A DNA stretch of 64,000 bases. Origin: an uncultured SAR86 cluster bacterium. GTDB taxonomy: Bacteria > Pseudomonadota > Gammaproteobacteria > Magnimaribacterales > D2472. Of this stretch, positions 11,086 through 25,702 are shown in pieces. The stretch spans positions 1-64,000 of the forward strand of contig CACEJU010000002.1 in NCBI GenBank assembly GCA_902559885.1. Reading direction: 5' to 3'. The notes under the pieces were generated by a model. That model was given only the letters and a program-made list of their open reading frames with translations, was not told where the DNA came from and did not search any database. A program made the translations under genes and the position numbers. Numbering within the stretch: position 1 is the first letter of the stretch; the number at the start of each line of letters is the position of its first letter.

Positions 11086-14000
11086 AATTCTTAGAAATAT
11101 TTATAGAAAGGCCTAGGGTATTGTTGCTCACCCTTACATTTATTATATTAGCTGGTGTTTCATCAGTCTTATCCCTGCCAATCCAAGAAAATCCAGAATT
11201 AGCTCAAAGATGGGGATCAGTTACAACTACATATCCAGGCGCCACACCTGAAAGAATTGAAACACAAGTAGTAGATCAGTTAGAAAGAAAACTTCGTGAA
11301 GTAACAGATATAGATGAATTAGACTCAATAATATCTCAAGGCTTTGCAACGACCGTAGTAGAATTTTCTCAGGAACTTGATCCTGAACTAATTGAGCAAA
11401 CTTGGTCACAAGTTCAAGATAAAATGTCTTTAGTTGAGCCGTTCTTACCAGAGGGCGCCACAATATCTTTAGTTCGCTCATCTGGCCCACCTATAACAAA
11501 TCTTTATGCAATTAAATGGCAAGGCAAAGATGAGCCAAGGTTTGTGATGATGTCCAGGATTGCTGAGCAACTTCAAACTAGATTAAATAGTTTAGATTTA
11601 ACAGAAAAACTTAGAGTATTTGGAGCAGCCGATGAAGAGCTTAGTATCAAAGTTGATCCTTCAAAACTTTCGTCATTGGGGTTAACCTTTGCTGATATTG
11701 CAAGTGCTATTTCTTCTATAGATGCAAAAAAACCTATAGGGCTACTTTCTAATGCGAACTCATCTTATCTTTTTAAATTAAAAGATAGCCTAATTGATAT
11801 TTCTAGCTTCAATGAAATTCCTATTAAAAAAGAAAATAATCAGTTAATTAGATTAGAGGATATTGCCAAAATAAATATTCAACCAGTATCACCAGTAGAA
11901 GAAATTATTTTACATAATGGCCAAAGAGTTGTAATGGTTGGGATTTCGGCAACCATGTCTCAAAGGGTATTTGAATATGTTGCACAAGCTGATTCGATAG
12001 TTGAAGAGTTAAATAAATCATTACCAGATGAGATTGTAATTGAGAAAATTTATGATGAATCTGTTTTTGTATCAGAGATGTTCTCAAATTTATCAACGAG
12101 TTTTTTTCTGGCAACTTTTTTTGTTCTAGCATTTAGTTTTTTCTTCTTAGGTATTAGGCCTGGAATTATAGTTACAGCAATTCTTCCATTTACTGTTGGC
12201 CTGGTATTATTTGGTTGCAATCTTATCGGGCTGCCTCTTCATCAAACATCTATAACGGGAATAATTATTGCATTAGGACTTCTTATTGATAATGGCATTA
12301 TTGTTGTAGAGGACTATAAATATAGAAGATCAAAAGGCTTATTACCGGCTGAATCAATAAAAGAATCAGTCAATCATTTATTTGCACCTTTAGCAGCAGC
12401 AACCAGCACTACTGTATTTGCATTTATGCCTATTGTTACAGGTGAAGGTTCAAGTATTGAATTTGTTAGTGGAATGGGGATAACAGTTATATTCTCTATT
12501 ATTTCTTCATTATTTTTAGCATTAGTCTTCGTGCCTGTCTTGATGACTTATATGGAAAAGATACCGTTTTTTAAAAATATAGAAATATCAAGTGAAGGGT
12601 ATAAAAATGAATTTTTACTGCAGAAATATAGAAAATTTTTATTCTGGGCATACAAAGCACCTCGCAGAGCAATATCAATTGCGTTGGCTTTTCCACTGCT
12701 AGGATTCATAAGTTTTGCATTTATCCCAAAAGATTTTTTTCCTCCTGAAGATAGGAACATGTTCCAAGTAAGAATTGAACTTCCCAAGAATGCTTCTGCT
12801 GAAGCTACCCTAAATAAAACCCTAGAGGTCAGAGAGCAAATTATAGATTCAGAATTAATTGATATAGATGATGAAATTTGGTGGATAGGATCAAGACTTC
12901 CTAGAATCCTGATGAATGTCATTGGAGGGGATACAAAAAATGCAAACAATAATATGGCTGAGGGAGTTTACTTTGCAAAAGATTTTAACAACATGATAGA
13001 TGGATTGCCTCAGCTTAATACTCTGATAGCAGAAAGAAATCCGGATGTAAGAATTTTAGTTGATAATTTTTTTGCTGGCCCACCCGTTTTTGCTGATATT
13101 GAATATAAAATTATTGGTGATGATAGAGAGGTCTTGGGCATACTTGGAGAAGAGCTTGAATTAATTATAAGTAATGCACCTAATATAGTTTTAACTGGCA
13201 CAGACTTTTCTGGTTATAGTACTAATATTGAATTTAATATTGATACATCTAACCTATATTATTCAGGCCTTAATCCAGCAATTATTTCGAATGAATTATT
13301 TTCAATGAGCAATGGGGTTATTGTTGGAACTATGCTTGATGGCACCAAGGAAATACCAATTAGACTTAAGGGCAGTATTGGCTTAAACGGAGTCATTGAT
13401 CAGGCAACCCTTTTAACACTTCCCTCTGAAAATGGACTTAATTACATTGAGAATTTCGGAGATAGTGAAATTACAAGAAAATCAGGAACAATAACAAGGC
13501 TTCAAAGCAGAAAGCTTAATACTGTTCAGGGCTGGGTTCAGACCTTGACTCTGCCATCAGAAACTGAAGTTTATCTTGAAGATAAAGTTGCAGAATTTCA
13601 ATCAAGATTGCCATCAGGGTATACATTAAAACAAGATGGACAAGCAGATTCTAGATCTCAATCACAAGGCCAAGTATATTCCTCAGCAGTCCTTTTTATT
13701 ATCTTAATAATTGCAGGTTTGGTTTTTGCCTTGAATTCTTTCAAACAAATGCTATTAATATTTTCATGCGGCATGTTATGTGTTGGCCTTTCATATTTAG
13801 GTTTATTTATAGGCAACCAAAATTATGGATTTATAGGTTTAATTGGAGTCGTTGGGCTAATTGGATTATCTATCAATGACTCAATAATTGTTTTATCTCA
13901 CATAAAAGAAGAAGCTAATAAAAGAGATCTAACAAAAGCTGAGGTAATAGAAATTGTTATAAGATCAACAAGGCATATCATAACAACCTCTGCAACAACC

Positions 14001-14147
14001 ATAGGTGGTTTTGCACCTTTATTATTTGGAAGTATTTTCTTCCATCCTCTAGCATGGGGAATGATAATTGGAGTATTAGGTGCAACATTGCTTGCTCTAT
14101 TATATGTACCAGCCGTTTATATGAATATGATAGGGATTAAGGATTAG
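11082..14147 (+). CDS. efflux RND transporter permease subunit
   Basis: 1021 aa; FIERPRVLLL, YPGATPERIETQVVDQLERKLREV, and membrane motifs GIIIALGLLIDNGIIVVEDY. Confidence 0.95.
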   Translation: MKFLEIFIERPRVLLLTLTFIILAGVSSVLSLPIQENPELAQRWGSVTTTYPGATPERIETQVVDQLERKLREVTDIDELDSIISQGFATTVVEFSQELDPELIEQTWSQVQDKMSLVEPFLPEGATISLVRSSGPPITNLYAIKWQGKDEPRFVMMSRIAEQLQTRLNSLDLTEKLRVFGAADEELSIKVDPSKLSSLGLTFADIASAISSIDAKKPIGLLSNANSSYLFKLKDSLIDISSFNEIPIKKENNQLIRLEDIAKINIQPVSPVEEIILHNGQRVVMVGISATMSQRVFEYVAQADSIVEELNKSLPDEIVIEKIYDESVFVSEMFSNLSTSFFLATFFVLAFSFFFLGIRPGIIVTAILPFTVGLVLFGCNLIGLPLHQTSITGIIIALGLLIDNGIIVVEDYKYRRSKGLLPAESIKESVNHLFAPLAAATSTTVFAFMPIVTGEGSSIEFVSGMGITVIFSIISSLFLALVFVPVLMTYMEKIPFFKNIEISSEGYKNEFLLQKYRKFLFWAYKAPRRAISIALAFPLLGFISFAFIPKDFFPPEDRNMFQVRIELPKNASAEATLNKTLEVREQIIDSELIDIDDEIWWIGSRLPRILMNVIGGDTKNANNNMAEGVYFAKDFNNMIDGLPQLNTLIAERNPDVRILVDNFFAGPPVFADIEYKIIGDDREVLGILGEELELIISNAPNIVLTGTDFSGYSTNIEFNIDTSNLYYSGLNPAIISNELFSMSNGVIVGTMLDGTKEIPIRLKGSIGLNGVIDQATLLTLPSENGLNYIENFGDSEITRKSGTITRLQSRKLNTVQGWVQTLTLPSETEVYLEDKVAEFQSRLPSGYTLKQDGQADSRSQSQGQVYSSAVLFIILIIAGLVFALNSFKQMLLIFSCGMLCVGLSYLGLFIGNQNYGFIGLIGVVGLIGLSINDSIIVLSHIKEEANKRDLTKAEVIEIVIRSTRHIITTSATTIGGFAPLLFGSIFFHPLAWGMIIGVLGATLLALLYVPAVYMNMIGIKD

Positions 14148-14358
14148 AACAATTCTGAGAGCAATAAAATTTTTTATTTTTTTTAACGAGAAGATCTTGG
14201 TCTACAAATACTCCACATTTTTCGCACTCGATTATCTGTTTACTAATTTCTTTATTTTCATTTGAATTAATAGCATTATTAATTTTTGATTTTAGATATA
14301 AAAAAATTAGAAAAAATATTACTGGAAAAGCAAATAGCAATATTTTTAGAATAAGCAT
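14137..14358 (-). CDS. small PP0621-like membrane protein with zinc-ribbon-like C-terminus
   Basis: 73 aa; N-terminal TM segment followed by CEKCGVFVDQDLLVKKNKKFYCSQNC. Confidence 0.6.
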   Translation of the reverse strand: MLILKILLFAFPVIFFLIFLYLKSKINNAINSNENKEISKQIIECEKCGVFVDQDLLVKKNKKFYCSQNCSNP

Positions 14359-14359
14359 C

Positions 14360-15175
14360 TTATTGCTGAGGTGGCTTAGATCCTCTTAAAAATCTCCATG
14401 ACCAGCCATCATCTTCAGATGTATCTACTATTTTGTCTGCATAATTAAGCTTAATTATTGCCTTTGTGTCATCGAGAAGCTCTTCATAACCAAGAGCCTG
14501 GTATGATTTTTCAAGAATTTTTAAAGCTCTATAGTTTTCACTTGAATTTGGAATATTTTCAATAACATAGTTTGCTCTTCTTATTGCAGCCACATATGCC
14601 GAGCGTGAAACATAAAAATCAGCAGCAGCCAATTCATTTCTTGCAATCATATTTCTTAAATAGATTGATCTTTTTTGAGCATATGGCGCATATTGGCTCT
14701 CTGGAAATCTAGTTAAAAATTCAGATAATTCAGAAAAGGATTTTTTTGCACCTGAAATATCTCTATTAGATAAATCAGTATTTGCAATTCGTGCTAGTAA
14801 ATTTGCATCCTGAGTATAACTAGCTATACCTTTCATAAAATATGCGTAGTCAATATTCGGATGTCTTGGATGTAATCTTATAAATCTCTCTGCAGATGAA
14901 TGGGCAGCTTCATATTCACTTAACATAAAGTGAGCGTAAATTAATTCAATCTGTGCTTGTTCTGCATATTTTCCAAACGGATATCTGGTTTCAATTGCTT
15001 CTAGTGACTCTATTGCAGAGAAGAAGTTACCTGCTGCCATTCTTCTTTGAGCTTGATCGTAATAGATCTTTTCTGGTTGCTCTACTATTTCAGGCTCACT
15101 GCTACATGCAGCTAAAAATATAGAAGCTAGTATAATAAATGTAAAATTAGAAGAAGTTAAAAGTATCTGTTTCAT
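14360..15175 (-). CDS. bamD: outer membrane protein assembly factor BamD
   Basis: Lipoprotein signal LAACSS, TPR pattern, AIESLEAIETRYPFGKYAEQAQIELIYAHF; divergent from rluD. Confidence 0.92.
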   Translation of the reverse strand: MKQILLTSSNFTFIILASIFLAACSSEPEIVEQPEKIYYDQAQRRMAAGNFFSAIESLEAIETRYPFGKYAEQAQIELIYAHFMLSEYEAAHSSAERFIRLHPRHPNIDYAYFMKGIASYTQDANLLARIANTDLSNRDISGAKKSFSELSEFLTRFPESQYAPYAQKRSIYLRNMIARNELAAADFYVSRSAYVAAIRRANYVIENIPNSSENYRALKILEKSYQALGYEELLDDTKAIIKLNYADKIVDTSEDDGWSWRFLRGSKPPQQ

Positions 15176-15257
15176 ATGATTTTGGTATTTTACCTCTATT
15201 ATTAATTAAAGGTTTAATATTTTTTGAATTTAGATTCAATATTTTAAATATAGTTCA

Positions 15258-16193
15258 ATGTTTGAAAAAGTAGTTACAAAAGATAATGATAATTGGCGAT
15301 TAGATAAATGCGCAGCTTTTTTATTTTCAGATTTTTCACGAACACAAATAAAAAAATGGATTCTTGAGGGAAGAGTGCTAGTAAATGGAGAGTTGTATAA
15401 CCCTAAAGATAAAGTTATATGTGATGATATTATTTTTGTTAATCCATCAATTGAAGAAAAAATTTCTTGGGAACCTCAAAATATCCCACTTACAATCATT
15501 GAAGAAAATAAAAACTTTATTGCACTAAATAAAAATGCTGGTCTAACTGTTCATCCAGGTAATGGATGTAAAGATGGAACTTTAGCAAATGGATTGCTTT
15601 ACAGATATCCTGAACTTGTTTCTTTGCCAAGAGCCGGAATTGTTCACAGGCTAGACAAAGATACATCTGGAATCATGATAATTGCTAAGTCTGAAAAATT
15701 TAGAAATCATTTCATAGCAGAGATGCAAGAAAGAAAAATTAAAAAGAATTACATAGGAGTAGTATCAGGAATACCTTCACTTGGAAGTTTTGAAATTAAT
15801 CTACCAATAGGAAGGGATAAAAAAAGCAGAATTAAAATGGCTGTAAGAGATGATGGTAGAGATGCTATATCAATCGTAAGCCTTAAAGAGAAATTTAAAA
15901 ACTATTCTATGCTAGATATATCTATTGAGACTGGTAGAACTCATCAAATAAGAGTGCATTTGGCATACAACAAACTTCCATTAATTGGTGATAGGACATA
16001 TAACCCACGAGCTATCATACAAAAAGACTCATCTGCAGAAGTAATAAAATTAATAAGAGAGTTTCCCAGGCAGGCGCTTCATGCTCACACAATTAGATTT
16101 AGAAGTATTGATAATGATGATGAGCTAACATTTTCTGCTCCTTTGGCAAATGATATTTCAGAGTTAGTAAAAAATTTAAAAACTTTTGCTTGA
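15258..16193 (+). CDS. rluD: 23S rRNA pseudouridine synthase, RluA/RluD family
   Basis: S4-like N-terminus, GIVHRLDKDTSGIMIIAK catalytic motif, ETGRTHQIRVHLAY. Confidence 0.92.
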   Translation: MFEKVVTKDNDNWRLDKCAAFLFSDFSRTQIKKWILEGRVLVNGELYNPKDKVICDDIIFVNPSIEEKISWEPQNIPLTIIEENKNFIALNKNAGLTVHPGNGCKDGTLANGLLYRYPELVSLPRAGIVHRLDKDTSGIMIIAKSEKFRNHFIAEMQERKIKKNYIGVVSGIPSLGSFEINLPIGRDKKSRIKMAVRDDGRDAISIVSLKEKFKNYSMLDISIETGRTHQIRVHLAYNKLPLIGDRTYNPRAIIQKDSSAEVIKLIREFPRQALHAHTIRFRSIDNDDELTFSAPLANDISELVKNLKTFA

Positions 16194-16257
16194 AAGGTTA
16201 GCTCAAAGCTTGTGTTTTAAGCCAATAAATAATATAAATCCATTTTATTGAGGATAT

Positions 16258-17999
16258 ATGGCTGAAAAAATAAAATTATCTGGTGGAGATATGTTAATGC
16301 GCTCTTTGCACGAAGAGGGTGTTGATATTATTTTTGGCTATCCGGGTGGCGCAGCATTACACATATACGATGCTTTATTTAATCAAGACAAAATAGATCA
16401 CATTCTAGTTAGGCATGAACAAGGAGCAACCCATGCAGCTGATGGTTATGCCAGAGCGACAGGAAAGCCTGGTGTTGTGCTTGTGACTTCAGGTCCAGGG
16501 GCTACAAATGCAATAACAGGAATTGGAACAGCTTTTATGGATTCAATTCCAATGGTTGTTATATCTGGTCAGGTAGCAAGTCATTTAATAGGAACTGACG
16601 CTTTTCAAGAAACAGATATGATCGGCATATCTAGGCCAATTGTTAAACATAGCTATACAGTTTTTAATGCAGAGGATATTCCAAAGATAATAAAAGAAGC
16701 TTTTTATGTTGCAACTTCAGGTAGACCTGGCCCAGTTGTAATTGATATTCCAAAAGATATGACGGCACCTGACATACTTTTTGATTATGAATATCCAAAG
16801 ACAATCAACCTAAGATCATATAATCCACCTGTTATTCCTGAATCTAATCAAATTGAAAGAGCAGTAGATGCAATTATTACATCAGAAAAGCCTGTTATTT
16901 ATGCTGGAGGCGGAGCTATAGCTAGCAATGCCGAAGATGAACTTTTTGCTTTGAATGAAATTATGGATGCACCAGTTACAAATACCTTAATGGGACTTGG
17001 GATATATCCTGCAACTCATGAAAGATTTTTAGGTATGCTGGGGATGCATGGAACTTACCAAGCAAACATGGCAATGCATAATGCTGATTTAATTATAGCT
17101 ATAGGCGCAAGATTCGATGATAGGATTACAAATGCACCTTCTAAATTCTCACCACAAGCCAAGATTATTCACTTAGATGTTGATCATTCGTCTGTATCCA
17201 AAATTATTGGCGCAGATATTGCTGTATTTGGTCAGGTAAAGAATTCTTTAGATTTAATAATTAAAGAGCTAAAAAACAAAATAAATGAATATGATAAAAA
17301 TAAACTCGGACCATGGCACGATCAAATAGCAAATTGGAAAGCTGATCATGGTCTTGATTATGAATTATATAAAGACGCTTCTGATACAAAGCCAATACTC
17401 CCTCAAGCAGTTGTTCAACATGTTTACAATATTACTAATGGGGATGCATTTGTTACATCTGATGTAGGCCAACACCAAATGTTTGCTGCTCAGTACTATC
17501 ATTTTGACAAGCCAAGAAGATGGATTAATTCAGGAGGTCTCGGCACTATGGGATTTGGGTTACCAGCAGCTCTGGGAGTTAAATTAGCTTATAGAGATGA
17601 GGAGGTTGTTTGTATTACTGGCGAGGGTAGTATCCAGATGTGCATTCAAGAGCTTTCAACTTGCTTACAATATAATTTGCCTATAAAAATTATTAATATA
17701 AATAATGAAGCATTAGGAATGGTGAAGCAATGGCAAGATATGAACTATGGTGGAAGACATTCTCAAAGTACATATCAAAACTCCTTACCTGATTTTGTAA
17801 AATTAACAGAAGCATATGGTCATGTAGGAATAAAAATTGAAAAAAACTCTGAATTACAAACAAAACTCGAAGAAGCTTTTTCTATAAAAGATAAATTAGT
17901 ATTTGTAGACGTATATGTTGATCCAAGTGAGCATGTTTATCCAATGCTTGTTGCAGGTGAGAGTTTAAAAGATATGTGGCTCAAAAAGGACAAGAAAAC

Positions 18000-18003
<4 letters not shown>
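16258..18003 (+). CDS. ilvB: acetolactate synthase large subunit (biosynthetic)
   Basis: 581 aa; [36 protein letters not shown], ThDP motif near [12 protein letters not shown]. Confidence 0.95.
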
Positions 18004-19356
<1,353 letters not shown>

Positions 19357-19431
19357 AAAACTACTATCTTATTGTAAATAAACCAATTACAATACGCGTC
19401 CGTCCTTGAGACGATTGTTCTAAAACATTAT

Positions 19432-19451
19432 TGGTTACTCGTGTGGGTGTT
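19432..19451 (+). promoter_or_regulatory. 5' strand of the pre-16S rRNA processing stem (pairs with 21059-21078)
   Basis: TGGTTACTCGTGTGGGTGTT versus AACATCCACACGAGTAACCA: 19 of 20 Watson-Crick plus one G:U. Confidence 0.8.
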
Positions 19452-19509
19452 CAAAATACGAGAAAAAATTTTAGATTTTTTTATAAAAAATCAACAAACA
19501 TGATATTAA

Positions 19510-21043
<1,534 letters not shown>

Positions 21044-21058
21044 AAGAAATGTGTTTTC

Positions 21059-21078
21059 AACATCCACACGAGTAACCA
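21059..21078 (+). promoter_or_regulatory. 3' strand of the pre-16S rRNA processing stem
   Basis: Complementary to 19432-19451. Confidence 0.8.
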
Positions 21079-21212
21079 AAAATGTAAGAACAAAGTTATA
21101 AAAAATAAATGGTATGTAATTTTCTAATGCATATTTATATGCATTTGATCACTGCAATTTAAAAGTAAATTTAATATTTTATTAAGTTATCTCAAATAAA
21201 TAACCTTTTTTA

Positions 21213-24113
<2,901 letters not shown>

Positions 24114-24171
24114 TAAGAAAGGCACATGAAGATAATTTAAATAGTAGTGATATAAAAGTTACATACCAGTT

Positions 24172-24290
24172 TGCCTGATGACAATAGCAACTTGGTACCA
24201 CCTGATCCCATTCCGAACTCAGAAGTGAAACGAGTTAACGCCAATGGTAGTGCAGGGCTTCCCTGTGTGAGAGTAGGTAATCGTCAGGCT
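24172..24290 (+). rRNA. rrf: 5S ribosomal RNA
   Basis: TGCCTGATGACAATAGCAACTTGGTACCACCTGATCCCATTCCGAACTCAGAAGTGAAACG...GGTAATCGTCAGGC; terminal stem GCCTGA/TCAGGC. Confidence 0.95.
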
Positions 24291-24301
24291 TTTTAATTTT
24301 T

Positions 24302-24332
24302 AAGGCTCTCAGATTGAGAGCCTTTTTTTTTG
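24302..24332 (+). terminator. rho-independent terminator of the rRNA operon
   Basis: AAGGCTCTCA-GAT-TGAGAGCCTT perfect stem followed by a T tract. Confidence 0.93.
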
Positions 24333-24357
24333 ATTTTTTTACTGTGATAATACGACA

Positions 24358-24945
24358 ATGATTATTGGATTAACTGGCGGCATTGGATCTGGAAAATCTA
24401 CTGTGGGCAGCCTCTTTAAAAAACATGATATTCAAGTAATTGATGCTGATGATTGCGCTCGAGATGCTTTAAATAAACCATCATCAGGATATTTTGAATT
24501 TATTAATAAGTTTGGAGATTCATTTCTAGATAAAAATAATGAAATTGATAGAAGAAAACTCAGAAAATATATTTTTAATAATAAAGAAAAACAAAAAGAG
24601 CTGGAGCTAATAGTTCATCCAATAGTTCGCAAAACAATTTCTGATTTTGTTCTTAACTCAAAATCTTTATATACCATAATTATTGTTCCATTAATCTATG
24701 AAACAGATTCAGCAAATAATTACGATAGAATTATCGTTGTTGATTGTGATAAAGAAATACAGTTAAAGAGGGCCTCTTCGCGCGACCAATCTTCCCCTGA
24801 AGAGATTTTAAAAATAATTAATAATCAGGCATCTAGGGAAGAAAGGTTATCGATTGCACATGATGTTATTATCAATAACACTGATATATTGGATTTAGAA
24901 AAACAGGTTATTAAATTGCATAAAAAATATTCAAAAATATTATGA
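24358..24945 (+). CDS. coaE: dephospho-CoA kinase
   Basis: MIIGLTGGIGSGKSTVGSLFKKHDIQVIDADDCAR. Confidence 0.96.
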   Translation: MIIGLTGGIGSGKSTVGSLFKKHDIQVIDADDCARDALNKPSSGYFEFINKFGDSFLDKNNEIDRRKLRKYIFNNKEKQKELELIVHPIVRKTISDFVLNSKSLYTIIIVPLIYETDSANNYDRIIVVDCDKEIQLKRASSRDQSSPEEILKIINNQASREERLSIAHDVIINNTDILDLEKQVIKLHKKYSKIL

Positions 24946-25106
24946 AAGAGTGCCCTAGATGTAAAAAAGAAGTAAAGCTTAACAAAGAAAATAAAGCCAA
25001 ACCTTTTTGTTCAGAAAAATGTAAATTATTAGATTTTGGAAACTGGGCATCAGAAACTAACAAAATCTCAAGACCAATTCAGTCTGAAGATTTTTATGAG
25101 GACTAA
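24942..25106 (+). CDS. yacG: DNA gyrase inhibitor / zinc-binding protein YacG (not in supplied ORF track, 54 aa)
   Basis: Translated by hand: MKECPRCKKEVKLNKENKAKPFCSEKCKLLDFGNWASETNKISRPIQSEDFYED; CxxC...CxxxC and LxDxGxW motif, directly downstream of coaE with 4-nt overlap. Confidence 0.92.
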   Translation: MKECPRCKKEVKLNKENKAKPFCSEKCKLLDFGNWASETNKISRPIQSEDFYED

Positions 25107-25702
25107 TTAGCAAAAGTGCTAATGCTTGCAATACCATCTGCATTGTTATCTAGAGCATCAGGTAAATCATTAAGAGTTAGCCCACCAAGCGCATAAACTC
25201 TAATATTTGATACTAAAGACATCTCATTGAACTGATTCCATCCAATAAATTTTTTTTTGTAAATATTTTTTTTCACTGGTCCAAGAAAACAGTAATCAAA
25301 CAATAGCTTATTTGCAGTAAGAATTTCTTCAATGTTATGACATGAAGCACCATATGATTTATTGTATTTTTTTTTATTTAAACTCATTAACCTATCTGAG
25401 GTTAAATGAATTCCGTCAGCAAGATCCTTAATTTCACCAAATGTATCTTCTGAACAATTAGCATATAAATCAATTGACATTAAGTTCTTAATTTCAGCGT
25501 GGATATTTTTAAATAGTGAAATGAATTCTTCAGGGCTTAAAAGTTTATTTCTTACAACTAGTGTTTTTATTGGATATTTTGAAAGCTTTATTATGTAATC
25601 TGATATTGATTCTGGACTGTTATCTAGATTTGGCGTAATTGCTATTGCAGGTATATTTTCTTTCAAAGGATCGTCGTTGACAATATTTATATGATTTTCC
25701 AC
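25103..25702 (-). CDS. thiamine phosphate synthase-like (ThiE-fold) protein, lacking an N-terminal MutT/Nudix domain
   Basis: HLTSDRLMSLNKKKYNKSYGASCHNIEEILTAN...FLGPVKK...GWNQFNEM...VYALGGLTLNDLPDALDNNADGIASIS resembles the C-terminal half of gammaproteobacterial MutT-ThiE fusions encoded near secA. Confidence 0.75.
   Translation of the reverse strand: MENHINIVNDDPLKENIPAIAITPNLDNSPESISDYIIKLSKYPIKTLVVRNKLLSPEEFISLFKNIHAEIKNLMSIDLYANCSEDTFGEIKDLADGIHLTSDRLMSLNKKKYNKSYGASCHNIEEILTANKLLFDYCFLGPVKKNIYKKKFIGWNQFNEMSLVSNIRVYALGGLTLNDLPDALDNNADGIASISTFAN

Noticed and set aside
12548-12949. 133-aa antisense ORF in the RND permease
   Set aside because: Shadow ORF; no start context and the sense frame is clearly coding.
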